Assembly: GCA_000827265.1 (NCBI GenBank)
Contig: KN834751.1
Span: 899,977-963,976 of the forward strand
DNA: 64,000 nt
Source: Collybiopsis luxurians FD-317 M1
Taxonomy: Eukaryota; Basidiomycota; Agaricomycetes; Agaricales; Omphalotaceae
Reading direction: 5' to 3'
The notes beneath the pieces are model-generated. The model saw nothing but the letters and a program-made list of their open reading frames with translations. It searched no databases and was not told the DNA's origin. Made by a program: the position numbers and the translations under genes. Positions 11,372 to 20,941 of the stretch are shown piece by piece; position 1 is the first letter of the stretch, and every line of letters starts with the position of its first letter.

Positions 11372-11439
11372 ATACACCATTGCCCTTGTCTATGTATAAT
11401 GAATCACACTAATTTAACTTATTTGCCTTGGAAGCTGCT

Positions 11440-11492
11440 GAAAAGATGGAATAAGTTTCACTCCTGCATCGCTCAGATAAGTTGTAGCTCGT
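11440..11492 (+). pseudogene. 3' end fragment of an F-box gene
   Basis: The stretch ending in TCAGATAAGTTGTAGCT closely matches the last codons and stop region of the intact F-box gene ending at 14618. It lies upstream of a different, intact F-box gene. It could be the missing end of the fragment at 7970-8620, separated from it by the SAP-like element and the fusion gene, or an independent duplication scar. Confidence 0.6.
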
Positions 11493-11581
11493 TTCTTGAT
11501 ATGGCTCTCACTCACTTGGGGGTGAAACGGCAAACACGGGCGCTTTGTAAGCGCCTTACTTTTGAACTCAACCCCCTCATC

Positions 11582-12868
11582 ATGGCGCCTGTGCTAAACC
11601 TGCCCCCAGAGCTGCTATCTGAAATTTTTCAGCTTGTTGGTAATGCACTACCCCCCTTTGTCCTCTCGTCAGTCTGCTCTCACTGGAGAGCCATAGTCAT
11701 CGAAACTCCATCCTTATGGAGAAAGATCCTCCTTCCAGACCTGTCAATAAACCAATTACAGATACACCTTCAGCGTTCCAGATCCTATCCCCTCTCAATC
11801 CACATATACACTCCGTATGTGTTCGATGATTGTCTTTTGACTCTCGTGGCACAGCACTCCGAACGTTGGGAGGAAGCCTTTCTTTTCATGCCTGTCGAGC
11901 TCTATACTTCGTTATCCTCTATAAGAGGACGTATTCCTCTCCTCAAGCGATTGACCTTCATTGCGCTTAAGCCACTCCAGGTGGTTCATTTCAATGGATT
12001 TGAAATCGCACCGGCTTTGCGAGAGGTAGCGCTCAGACCCTTGATTGCCAGATCAACAAGCAAGTTTCCCATTCCAATCGTTCAGCTGACGAAGCTACGA
12101 TGCAATTTCTACAATACTTCATTTCTATGCTCTTACCTCGCCCGCATTCCCAAGTTATCTCACCTTTATGCCCACAATTACAGATCTTCGCATGAGGCCG
12201 TTACCAATTCCACTCTATTTTCGGACGTCAGGTTTCCTGAGCTGAAGACATTAGAGCTGACTTTGTGCCAAAATTCCTTCATTCATTTTATGCTTTCTCG
12301 AGCCCCAAATTTGGCCACCCTTCGAATCAATAGGTTTGTACTCCCAAACTTACCTGATTCATCAAGTGAAATCATCCTTCCTCATCTTCGTCACTTGATT
12401 CTTGACCATATCACTCACTCAGTCTATCGTCTCCATTTTTCCGGTTTTTCCGATATTCTGAAACTCCTTCGAGTTCCAATGCTTTCTGCACTTGAACTCA
12501 ACGATGGGGATGCGAAAAGGGACATAGTTGCCGTGAGGGACTTCATTGTTCGCTCTGGATGTCAGCTTGATACTTTCAAGCTCACCATTAACACAGACCT
12601 TGCTCCCGAAACTGCTTTGCTTTTTCAAGCAATGCCCTCTTTGGAGCATTTGCATATTGTTGTCCGCTCGCCGAAGGATGTTCCTTTCTATCTTATCACT
12701 CCTGTTTCGCAAGTCTTCCCAAAACTGCAAACATTTGACTTGAGCGCCATGGCTTGGGATGCTCCTGATGCCTTGAGAGACCTACATGCCTTCGCGCAAT
12801 CAAATGGTAAGCTAAAGGTTTCATGCCTGCTCGATGGAGGTGCATTTCGGTCTGAAGTTAGGAGCTGA
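11582..12868 (+). CDS. F-box/leucine-rich-repeat-type protein (copy A)
   Basis: A 428-residue intronless protein. Residues 1-50 are an F-box (APVLNLPPELLSEIF, then LSSVCSHWRAIVIETPSLW), which would bind Skp1 in an SCF ubiquitin ligase. The rest has leucine-rich-repeat-like segments with recurring L-x-x-L elements (LPHLRHLIL, LKLLRVPMLSALELND, MPSLEHLHI, FPKLQTFDLSA) and would form the substrate-binding surface. The ATG at 11582 is chosen because it matches the start shared by all paralogues; the upstream in-frame extension is the spacer with the old 3' fragment. Such F-box families are strongly expanded in Agaricomycetes and mostly have unknown targets. Confidence 0.85.
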   Translation: MAPVLNLPPELLSEIFQLVGNALPPFVLSSVCSHWRAIVIETPSLWRKILLPDLSINQLQIHLQRSRSYPLSIHIYTPYVFDDCLLTLVAQHSERWEEAFLFMPVELYTSLSSIRGRIPLLKRLTFIALKPLQVVHFNGFEIAPALREVALRPLIARSTSKFPIPIVQLTKLRCNFYNTSFLCSYLARIPKLSHLYAHNYRSSHEAVTNSTLFSDVRFPELKTLELTLCQNSFIHFMLSRAPNLATLRINRFVLPNLPDSSSEIILPHLRHLILDHITHSVYRLHFSGFSDILKLLRVPMLSALELNDGDAKRDIVAVRDFIVRSGCQLDTFKLTINTDLAPETALLFQAMPSLEHLHIVVRSPKDVPFYLITPVSQVFPKLQTFDLSAMAWDAPDALRDLHAFAQSNGKLKVSCLLDGGAFRSEVRS

Positions 12869-13355
12869 TCAATATCAAATCTCTTGCATGTCAAATTCCT
12901 TTTGCGTTTACTTACAAATACCTACACTCACTATTTCCCGAAATTGTACGTATGCATGTTAAATATTCTTCATTTTTTTACAATGTGTACATAGCGCAAC
13001 TTTGTATAAAATTAAATGCAGTCTGTTTCTAATTTGGAGCGCACGGGATATTGCATGACAGCCAAACTCGAGTAGTAGCTTTGCCGCTCGTGCCTACCTA
13101 GTAACTCCAATTCCATTAGTTCTGTATCGAATACGAGAGCCGCGTTGGCTTGGGTGATGCCCGATTCCTAATAAGTAGCAAGGTTGCTTACTATCCATTT
13201 AGTCAGAGAATTTTATAGGTAAAGATTAGTAAAGAACGGAAGGAAATTTGGGAAAGAAGTTGGAATGTAAAGATTGGATTCTGAATTCGAAAAACCGTAC
13301 GCGACCTCGGGCGCTCCATTGGGCGTCTTACCTTGGACCCTCACCTCGACCCGTC
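12869..13355. other. Spacer with a decayed copy of the FKBP terminal exon
   Basis: Most of this spacer resembles the spacer at about 16060-16330 (for example the CATTTAG.CAGAGAATTT.ATAGGTAAAGA motif in both). Part of it also resembles the 3' end of the FKBP gene around 18030-18220. The best preserved piece is annotated separately. Confidence 0.6.
13045..13160 (-). pseudogene. Copy of the last exon of the FKBP gene (copy 1)
   Basis: On the minus strand this piece reads ANAALVFDTELMELE, against [16 protein letters not shown] in the functional FKBP at 18140-18237. The GGATATTGCATGACAGCC flank also matches the sequence downstream of the FKBP stop. The RDEL end is not preserved and no upstream exons are present. 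It is a duplication scar that was carried along with an F-box gene. Confidence 0.75.
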
Positions 13356-14618
13356 ATGACTCCCGTGCAAAAACTGCCCTGGGAGCTGCTATCTGAGATC
13401 TTCTCCCTTGTTAATGATCCGCCACCTGCCATTGTCCTCTCGTCAGTCTGCTCTCAATGGAGAGCCGTAGTCATCGAAACTCCAGCGTTATGGAGAACAA
13501 TCCTCATTCCAGATCTGTCAATAAACAAATTACAGATACACCTTCACCGTTCCAGACCCTGCACCCTCTCAATCCGCGTCTTCGCTTCAGGGGACGGGTT
13601 TGATAATCGCCTTTTGACTCTCTTGGCGGAGCAGTCTGAGCGCTGGGAGGAAGTGGTTTTTTCCATGCCTGCCTTGCTCTATACTTCGCTATCCTCTGTG
13701 AGAGGGCGTATTCCTCTCCTCAAGCGATTTACTTTCAGTGGGCTTGCTTCACACAAGGTGCCTGATTTCAAGGGATTTGAAATTGCACCGGCTCTGCGAG
13801 AAGTAATACTCAAACCCTTGAACGAGAAATCAATAAGGGATATTTCCCTTCCAATCACTCAGTTGACGATGCTACAATGCAATTTCTATGATACTTTACT
13901 CCTATGCTCTTTTATCACCCGCATTCCTAAGCTATCTCAACTACGAGTGTCAGGAACCCCGCTTGCCCGCGTTACCGCACCATTTTCGGACGCCAGCTTT
14001 CCTGACCTCACGACATTAGAGATGCACGTGTGCCAATTTCCCCTTATCTATTTTTTGCTTTCTCGAGCCCCCAATCTGGCCACACTCCGCGTGGATGGGT
14101 TCGCGCTTCAAAATTTTGATTCATCAAGTGAAATTACGCTTCCTCTCCTTCGCTGTTTGATTTTGGATGACAGGGGATCCCCAAGTGAGGTCTCCATAAT
14201 TCTAAAATCACTTCGAGTTCCAAGGCTTTCGGTACTTGAGCTCAATGAAACGAGTTCAAGAGTAATTCATGTCATGCTTTTTACTCGGGTCATAACTTCT
14301 GCGAGGGACTTGATTATTCGCTCTGGATGTAAACTTGAATCCTTCAAGCTTACTACCAAAACAGATCCAGTCCTTGAGATTGCTTCACTTTTCCAGGAAA
14401 TGTCCTCTTTGCAATATTTGCATATCTCTGTCCAATCTCTGTCCCAAATTCCTTTCTATCTTATAACTCCTGTTGCACAAGTCTTACCGAAACTCCAAAT
14501 GCTTACCTTGAGTGCACAGGATTGGAATGGTCCTGCTGCCTTGAGTGAGCTGGCCACCTTCATGCGAATGAATGACAAGCTAAAAGTTTCATTCCTGCAC
14601 CGCTCAGATAAGTTGTAG
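13356..14618 (+). CDS. F-box/leucine-rich-repeat-type protein (copy B)
   Basis: A 420-residue intronless paralogue of copy A. The F-box is at the start (TPVQKLPWELLSEIF ... LSSVCSQWRAVVIETPALW). The LRR-like body includes LPLLRCLILDD, LKSLRVPRLSVLELN and MSSLQYLHISV. It is distinct enough from copy A (for example an insertion around SSRVIHVMLFTRVITS) to be an older duplicate. The start ATG at 13356 matches the family start; a longer in-frame ORF from 13248 runs through decayed spacer and is less likely. Likely role: substrate adaptor of an SCF E3 ligase, by family. Confidence 0.85.
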   Translation: MTPVQKLPWELLSEIFSLVNDPPPAIVLSSVCSQWRAVVIETPALWRTILIPDLSINKLQIHLHRSRPCTLSIRVFASGDGFDNRLLTLLAEQSERWEEVVFSMPALLYTSLSSVRGRIPLLKRFTFSGLASHKVPDFKGFEIAPALREVILKPLNEKSIRDISLPITQLTMLQCNFYDTLLLCSFITRIPKLSQLRVSGTPLARVTAPFSDASFPDLTTLEMHVCQFPLIYFLLSRAPNLATLRVDGFALQNFDSSSEITLPLLRCLILDDRGSPSEVSIILKSLRVPRLSVLELNETSSRVIHVMLFTRVITSARDLIIRSGCKLESFKLTTKTDPVLEIASLFQEMSSLQYLHISVQSLSQIPFYLITPVAQVLPKLQMLTLSAQDWNGPAALSELATFMRMNDKLKVSFLHRSDKL

Positions 14619-14733
14619 CTAGAGGTTCAGACATGGTCGTTGGACGGAGTAGCTTAGAAATATGTTGTTGGTACTTGTGTACTATATACACTGGCTCCTG
14701 GATTTCCTGGAATTGTACCCCAACTTGACCGGC

Positions 14734-15935
14734 ATGACGCCTGCGCAAGAACTGCCCTCTGAGCTGCTAATTGAAATTTTTCACTTTGTCAATGATCCTC
14801 CATCTGTCATTGTCCTCTCATCAGTCTGCTCTCATTGGAGAGCTATTCTCATCGAAACTCCATCCTTATGGAAAACGATCTTCCTTCCAGAACTCTCAAT
14901 GGAGAAATTACAGATACACCTTCAGCGTTCCAGATCCTGTCCCCTCATAATTCGCATATCTGCTTCATATGTGTTCAATGATTATCTGTTGACTCTCTTG
15001 GCGGAGCACTCCGAACGCTGGGAGGAGGTGGTAATTAGTATGCCTGCCTCACTCTATACTTCGCTCTCCTCTGTAAGAGGACGTATCCCCCTCCTCAAGC
15101 GATTGACCTTCATTGCGCTTGATTCAGTCCAGCCGGTTCATTTCAAGGGGATTGAAATTGCACCAGCCTTACTGTGGTCAATCCCTTGGATGGGGATATC
15201 CCCTTTCCAACAACCCAGTTGACCAAGCTGCAATGCTATTTCTACGATATTAAACTTTTATGCTCTCTTCTCACTCGCATTCCCAATGTATCAGAACTCT
15301 GTCTCCGCCGATGAATGTATGATTCCGTTAGCGTTCCATATCCGGATATCAGCTTTCCTGAGCTCAGAAAATTAGAGATGCATACGCGCGAAATTCCACT
15401 TCCCAATTTTATGCTTTCTCGGGCCCCAAACTTGACCACACTTCGTGTCAGTATCCTCCCGCTCCCAGAAGTACCTGCTTCGTCAAGTGAAGTCACTCTC
15501 CCTCATCTTCGTCATTTGATTCTTGACAGTTCCGGTTTTCCAACTAACTTGAAACTCCGAGTTCCAAGGCTTTCCGCTCTTGAACTCAACGATGGGGATC
15601 CAAAGAGGGATATGATTGCCCTGAGGGACTTGATTGTTCGGTCTGGATGTAAGCTTGGTACCTTCAAGCTCACCATTTACACAGACCTTGCTCCGGGAAT
15701 GGCTTTGCTTTTAAAGGCAATGCCCTCTTTGAGGCATTTACATATCGCTGTCTACTCACCGAAGGAAGCTCCTTTCCATCTTATCACTCCTGTTTCGCAA
15801 GTCTTTCCAAAACTGCGAACATTCCGCTTGAGCGCCACGTATTGGAATGCTCCTGATGCTCCTGCTGCCTTGAGCGAACTAATTGCCTTCGCACAATCAA
15901 ACAACAAGCTAAAGGTTTCGCTCCGGCACCATTGA
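14734..15935 (+). pseudogene. F-box/LRR gene (copy C), frameshifted with a premature stop
   Basis: Opens normally (TPAQELPSELLIEIF, then LSSVCSHWRAILIETPSLW) and runs well to about 15170. There two small deletions, a net loss of about 19 bases relative to copy D, shift the frame, which stops at 15222. Further on a TGG codon present in copy D has become TGA (15312-15314), and after it a clean frame continues to 15935 (YDSVSVPYPDISFPELRKLE to the end). The 5' part could still yield a 160-residue F-box-only protein. Otherwise it is a recent pseudogene, since the 3' half is nearly identical to copy D. Confidence 0.85.
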
Positions 15936-16518
15936 GCCTTGTGGTACAAGGTTAAGATGTGATCATTGGATGGATTAGGTGTAGTAAATTTCTTGTGTTT
16001 CAAATTCCTTCTGCGCTTACTATTTTCTGAGTACCTACGCTCACCAGTGCCCGAAATTGTATGCATGTTGAATATCCTCTATTTTTTTCCGATATGTACT
16101 TAGCGCAACTTTAAATAACTGCATTCTATTTCTAACTTGGGGCCCACGGGATATTGCATGACAGCCAAATTCGAGTTACTCGAGTGGAAGCTTTTTAGCT
16201 CATGTCTAGTAACAACATCCAACTCCTTGTCAATTTCATTAAAATTTAGTTCTGAATATATCGAATGTGAGAACTAGTTTGGTGAGATGATCTAGTGTCC
16301 ATTTAGCCAGAGAATTTCATAGGTAAAGACTCACAGTACTAAAGGCATGAAAGGGAATCAGGCAAAGATTTGGAAGGAATTCGGAACTCGAAAAGCACTT
16401 GCTCGCTCACGCGCCGGGTTGTGACACGGGGGTTGCACGCGTCTGACTTTTGAACCTGGACCTGACCGGGACCCTTCAAACCTGGACCTGACAGTGACAG
16501 GCCTGATCCTTCAACATC
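15936..16518. other. Spacer with second decayed FKBP 3' copy
   Basis: A spacer equivalent to 12869-13355. It carries the shared CATTTAG.CAGAGAATTT.ATAGGTAAAGA sequence near 16301-16329 and a remnant of the FKBP terminal exon, annotated separately. No other gene is visible. Confidence 0.55.
16148..16275 (-). pseudogene. Copy of the last exon of the FKBP gene (copy 2, more decayed)
   Basis: GGGATATTGCATGACAGCC and the following CTCATGTCTAGTAACAACATCC match both copy 1 (13045) and the functional FKBP end (GTCCCTAGCAACAGCATCC near 18150). The reading frame is destroyed. It is recognisable mainly because copy 1 and the true exon bridge the similarity. Confidence 0.6.
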
Positions 16519-16620
16519 ATGACGCCCGTGCAAAACTGCCCCAAGAGCTGGCAGACGGGTTGCACGCATTTGACTTTTGAACCTGGGCCTGCATGACGCC
16601 CGTGCAAAAGCTGCCCCAAG
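16430..16620 (+). repeat. Local duplication around an F-box start codon
   Basis: The sequence TTTGAACCTGG.CCTG...CATGACGCCCGTGCAAAA.CTGCCCCAAGAGCTG occurs twice, with start codons at about 16519 and 16593. Only the second leads into an open F-box frame. The first lacks one A and is out of frame within a few codons. There are also two nearby copies of AACCTGGACCTGAC. It looks like a short slippage or recombination duplication at the array breakpoint. Confidence 0.7.
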
Positions 16621-17807
16621 AGCTGCTAACTGAATTTTTTCACCTTGTAGATGATCCCCTATCTCTCACCGTCCTCTCGTCAGTCTGCTCTCACTGGAGA
16701 GCCATAGTCATCGAAACTCCATCCTTGTGGAAAACGATCTTCCTTCCAGAAATGTCAATGAAAAAATTACAGATACACCTTCAGCGTTCCAAATTCTGTC
16801 CCCTCACAATCCGCATATATGCTTCATATGTGTTCGATGATCATCTTTTGACTCTCTTGATAGAGCATTCCGAACGTTGGGAGGAAGTGGTTCTTAATAT
16901 GCCTGCCTCGCTCTATACCTCGCTATCCTCTGTGAGAGGGCGTACTCCTCTCCTCAAGCGATTTACCTTCATTGCGCTTAATCCACTCCAGGTGGTCAAT
17001 TTCAGAGGGATTGAAACCGCACCAGCCTTACGAGAAGTAGTGGTCAATCCCTTGGATGCCTGGTCAACAGAGGGTATCCCCTTTCCAACAACTCAGTTGA
17101 CCAAGCTACAATGCGATTTCTACAATACCTCACTTTTATGCTCTCTTCTCACCCGCATCCCCAACGTATCGGAACTCCGTCTCCGCCGATGGTCGTATGA
17201 GACCGTTAGCGTTTCGTATCCGGATATCAGCTTTCCTGAGCTCAGGATATTAGAGATGCACATGTGCGAAATTACACTTTTCAACTTTTTGCTTTCTCGG
17301 GCCCCAAACTTGACGACACTTCGCGTCAGTATCTTCCCGCTCTCAGAAGTACCTGTTCCGTCAAGTGAAGTCATTCTTCCTCATCTTCGTCATTTGGTCC
17401 TTGACGGTTCCGGTTTTCCCAATACTCTGAAACTCCTTCGAGTTCCAAAGCTTTCCGCTCTTGAACTCAACGATGGGGATCCAAAGAGGGATATGATTGC
17501 CCTGAGGGACTTGATTGTTCGGTCTGGATGTAAGCTTGGTACCTTCAAGCTCACCATTTACACAGACCTTGCTCCGGGAACGGCTTTGCTTTTAAAGGCA
17601 ATGCCCTCTTTGAAGCATTTAAATATTGCTGTCTACTCACCGAAGGACATTCCTTTCCATCTTATCACTCCTGTTTCGCAAGTCTTCCCAAAACTGCAAA
17701 CATTCAGCTTGAGCGCCACGAACTGGGATGCTCCTGCTGCCTTGAGCGAACTAGTTGCCTTCACGCAATCAAACGACAAGCTAAAGGTTTCGCTCCGGCG
17801 CCATTGA
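16593..17807 (+). CDS. F-box/leucine-rich-repeat-type protein (copy D)
   Basis: A 404-residue intronless protein. The F-box is at residues 1-45 (TPVQKLPQELLTEFFHLV ... LSSVCSHWRAIVIETPSLW), followed by LRR-like repeats (LPHLRHLVLDGSG, LKLLRVPKLSALELND, MPSLKHLNIAV, FPKLQTFSLSATNWD). The 3' third is almost identical to copy C: a run of more than 120 identical bases begins at about 17456. This points to a very recent duplication or gene conversion. The expected function is a substrate receptor of an SCF ubiquitin ligase. Confidence 0.85.
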   Translation: MTPVQKLPQELLTEFFHLVDDPLSLTVLSSVCSHWRAIVIETPSLWKTIFLPEMSMKKLQIHLQRSKFCPLTIRIYASYVFDDHLLTLLIEHSERWEEVVLNMPASLYTSLSSVRGRTPLLKRFTFIALNPLQVVNFRGIETAPALREVVVNPLDAWSTEGIPFPTTQLTKLQCDFYNTSLLCSLLTRIPNVSELRLRRWSYETVSVSYPDISFPELRILEMHMCEITLFNFLLSRAPNLTTLRVSIFPLSEVPVPSSEVILPHLRHLVLDGSGFPNTLKLLRVPKLSALELNDGDPKRDMIALRDLIVRSGCKLGTFKLTIYTDLAPGTALLLKAMPSLKHLNIAVYSPKDIPFHLITPVSQVFPKLQTFSLSATNWDAPAALSELVAFTQSNDKLKVSLRRH

Positions 17808-18139
17808 GCTTTGTGGTGCAAGGCTCAAATGCGATCATTGTTGGATGGACTAGGTATAATAGAGTAATCGCCTGAAGGCGATTAAACAACAAGCTGAACG
17901 TTTTGCTCCTGCGCGACAAGTTTTGTGGTGTAAAGTCTAGATATAATCCTTAGACGGAATAGATATAGAAATTCCTTGTGTGTCCAGTTCCTTCTGTACT
18001 TACGTCTCACTGACTGTACATTTTTACATCCTTCATGTTTTGTTCCTGCAATGACGCAATGAATAAATACATCCATTCCATTTCCAACTATAGTTATCCG
18101 GGATACTGCATGACGACCCAACTCGAGTGGCAGGCAGCC
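17808..18139. other. Spacer between F-box copy D and FKBP, with an F-box 3' fragment
   Basis: About 17880-17990 repeats the end of an F-box gene (AACAACAAGCTGAACGTTTTG, then a TTGTGGTGTAAAG and AATTCCTTGTG tail as after copies C and D). It is therefore another 3' fragment in the array. The remainder up to 18139 is the 3' flank of the FKBP gene, whose copies occur in the other spacers. Confidence 0.65.
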
Positions 18140-18839
18140 TTACAGCTCGTCCCTAGCAACAGCATCCAAATGCATAAGCTCAGTCTCGAATACGAGTGCC
18201 GAGTTGGCTGGGATGAGGTTAGCGAAACCTCGGGCCCCTGGAGAGTATAAAAGTCAGTATCCGTTTTAGTTTGGGTACCCCAAACATGTCCAGAAAGTGG
18301 AACGATTAAGGCAAGATAAGAAGAGGCAGAAAGATACTTACCGTACGCCTTATGAGCAGGAATAGTAAGCTTCCTCTTTTCACCGACACACATACCCTCA
18401 AGTCCTTCGTCCCATCCTTTGATTACTTGACCCACACCAACTGATGATGAACATTAGGAAAAGAAAAGAAAAAGGCGACGAGTAAGTCAGTTAGGATAAG
18501 CTAAACTGTGAGTTTAACTGTATACCACTTACGCTTCAAAGGCAATGGTGTTCCGCGGTCATGGCTCGAGTCGAATTTGGAGCCAGTTGCGTGCAGGGTT
18601 CCGGTCTATTTGTGATTAACAGCAGTTGAGGCATATTGTGCGCAACGGAAGAACCAGAGACATTTGCGTACATAATGAACTTTGATTGAATCTCCTTTTG
18701 CAGCCTTGGTCGTGCACGACTCTGGCATGTACGTCGTTTCGATGACGAGTTCTGTTGGCGGTTCCGGGGCAGCATCTTGAGCGTAGGCTTGGATGGCTGC
18801 GAGAGAAAGAATGGAGAGGGCCCAGGTAACGAGACGCAT
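18140..18839 (-). CDS. ER-luminal FKBP-type peptidyl-prolyl isomerase (FKBP2-like)
   Basis: Four exons on the minus strand: 18672-18839, 18533-18605, 18342-18440 and 18140-18237, with three GT-AG introns. A signal peptide opens the protein ([20 protein letters not shown]). The FKBP fold follows: [76 protein letters not shown]. The key rotamase/FK506-pocket residues Tyr, Phe, Asp, Val, Ile and Trp are in place. The C-terminus is ARDEL, an H/K/RDEL-type ER retrieval signal, so this is a resident ER proline isomerase that assists folding of secreted proteins. Length is about 145 residues, normal for FKBP2. Two dead copies of the last exon lie in the F-box array. Confidence 0.93.
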
Positions 18840-19191
18840 CGTGGAAGAGGTGTAAGGTGGGGTAAGTGGAGAAGCTGTAAGGAGAACTCTAGAAGCGCGA
18901 CACGTCAACCGCGATACCACGGTCTTCATGTGATCAAGCTTTCGCCTCGGCCTCGGTCAATTCTTTTTTTGGCCGCTCGGACGGAATTTGCAGACACGCT
19001 AACAAGCCAGAGGCCATTAAGTACATATCTCAATTTCTTGAGTGTAGCTGCACGAAATCATTCGTAGAACACGCTCAGTACTCATGCATCAAGGGTTTTC
19101 TCAGATATACTGTGCAAAGGAAAAATGAGGAGTAGACGGCAAGAACGGCGTCGAAGTCCGAAAATTGATCCGATGCGGCACAGATGTCGCA
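18840..19191. other. Intergenic between FKBP and CoA-binding gene copy 1
   Basis: No gene seen. It contains the FKBP promoter (minus strand) and the 3' flank of the CoA-binding gene. Confidence 0.4.
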
Positions 19192-19781
19192 TCACAAATT
19201 CGCCCTAATCCCATCTCCCTCGGTCAACACACAACTACCGCCATAGATAACCTTGTTCTCCATCCCATTCTCAGGATCTTTGATATACCGGATGACAGTT
19301 GGATCTGCAGCTCCAGGCTGGATCCATAGAGCTGGAATTCCGAGTTCCTTAGCAGCTTTAAGAAGCTCGAGGGTTATCTGTCAGGACGGGAGGAGGTGGT
19401 AGACGATGGGACGAAGCGATAAGGACTTCATACCTTGGATGGTGTAACGATACTGACAGACGTGGTGGTAGGAGAAGGCAGTTCTCTGATAGATTTAATC
19501 GTTGCTACGCCCTCTAATTCTGTTTCTTTCTGCGTTTTGTGGGACGATCAATCGGAGAAGTGATAATGGGTTGAGCGTACCTGATGTATTGGAGTAACAG
19601 GGATGTCTCTTTCCAGATACCATTGCAGAAGCTATCGTGGTGACATGGCTGGTTGGATACATACTCACGCGCAACAGACCCTACGCACCTTGGTCCCATA
19701 CTTTGTTTGATCCTTCGAAGCTCCAACGACTGCGTAGGAAGGAGATTGGAAAAAAGTAGTCTTGATCGCTTCAAATGGCAT
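19192..19781 (-). CDS. CoA-binding-domain protein (YccU/COG1832-like), copy 1
   Basis: Four exons. Exon 1 reads MPFEAIKTTFFQSPSYAVVG then ASKDQTKYGTK (the GAS..xxKYG nucleotide-binding loop of CoA_binding_2). Exon 2 reads LLQWYLERDIPVTPIHQ, exon 3 KETELEGVATIKSIRELPSP then TTTSVSIVTPSK, and exon 4 begins ITLELLKAAKELGIPALWIQ and carries PGAADP and the final GGSCVLTEGDGIRANL. The order and spacing match the roughly 140-residue Rossmann-fold CoA-binding family, whose members bind acyl-CoA or CoA with unclear physiological role. The frame is open throughout. A paralogue with the same exon layout lies at 23373-23988. Confidence 0.85.
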
Positions 19782-19863
19782 CCTTCGTTTAGGACTCGGC
19801 GGGAGTAAAAGGACAAGTTACAGCCCCCTTCATTGTTCAAGCTTCAAGTCATCGAATCATGCG

Positions 19864-20052
19864 TTATGAATGGTTCTTCATAAGCAAATCACGAGCAGCG
19901 TGCTCGATGATAAAACTAGACATTCTATCGCGAGCAAAATAGGGCACTCGGAGCGCAGCGGTAAGTTGTGCAATATGGTTACAGGAGAGTATGGCGCGTA
20001 TAACGGTGGGCAGCATCGTGAAACGACGAGGTTTGCATGTCGGTGCAGACAC
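19864..20052 (-). pseudogene. Terminal exon fragment shared with 24062-24225
   Basis: On the minus strand this reads ... ILSCNHIAQLTAALRV ... HAARDLLMKNHS and stops. The equivalent place upstream of CoA-binding copy 2 reads LLSVKHIVQHSAAHGM ... HATRDLLMKSNL and stops. The two are related, so the duplication that made the CoA-binding pair extends into a neighbouring gene of unknown identity. No further exons of that gene were recognised. Confidence 0.5.
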
Positions 20053-20941
20053 TGGGCAGCGATGGCGTCATAACGTTTCCGAAATTTCGGGCCGACGGTT
20101 GCCGACGACTCAAACAGGTTCGCTGTCCCCCGAGTTCGCTATAAGTTTTTCTTGGCCTCAGACAGAATCATGAACCGATTGCAATGGTAAAAAGGTACGC
20201 ATCTTCAGCAAATGGGCTACAATCTATGCTTCAGCGTCTTCGGCCAGCGGGTCAGGTCATGGAATGTTACGAACGACGTAGCAAACGCAGATACTGGTGG
20301 TTCTGATGGCGTCGTCAATAAACTTAACCAGACAGTCATTGCTTTGCATGCTCCGGTATGTCTATTAAACCGCGATGTTGTAATCATCTGTCGTCTTTCC
20401 TGCTACGAGGATCAGGGGTGCAATCGAATAGATTTGATTGCGCGCCCGAAAGTCGTACATATCGTGGTGACTGCTAAAGATGGTGATAGGTTGGATGCGA
20501 CGAAATGCGTCTATTTTCTTAGAAACTGCTTTCGAGCGGAAAACTATGATTTCCAAGTCTTGTATTCTGCGATGCAGACATTACAGATCAATATGTACAT
20601 TTCAATCGGGATGGTCTCGGGTGGTGAGCATAGATGCAAAACAAGGGACGAAATTACAGATGAAGATGTCCATTTCAATCGGGAAGCTGTCGGGTAGTAA
20701 ACATAGATGCAAAGGAAGGGAGAGATTCACGCCGACATTCTTCTTCGACATCCGGGCAATAGCGTAGGGGAGGTAATTCTGGTCCCTTATCAGAGTCTTT
20801 TGGGGAGCGAGCTTGATTCAAAGTTGACTTGCTTAAAGCCGGTAATATACGCCTTTCGATCAATCTGTATGTTTGTCTTGGGGTTGCATTACAGGTATCC
20901 ATCCGAATGGTTTCGAATGGGGGAACAGGGGAATCTCCATC
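20053..20941. repeat. Non-coding stretch with an imperfect 73-base tandem duplication
   Basis: Positions 20580-20652 and 20653-20725 are imperfect copies in tandem, both containing ATTACAGAT..A.ATGT and CATTTCAATCGGGA and then CATAGATGCAAA. No convincing gene was found in this part. Short ORFs across it have no recognisable domain. Confidence 0.6.

Noticed and set aside
11399..11581. Longer N-terminus for F-box copy A from the ATG at 11399
   Set aside because: The extension runs through a 3' fragment of another F-box gene and is not shared by the paralogues.
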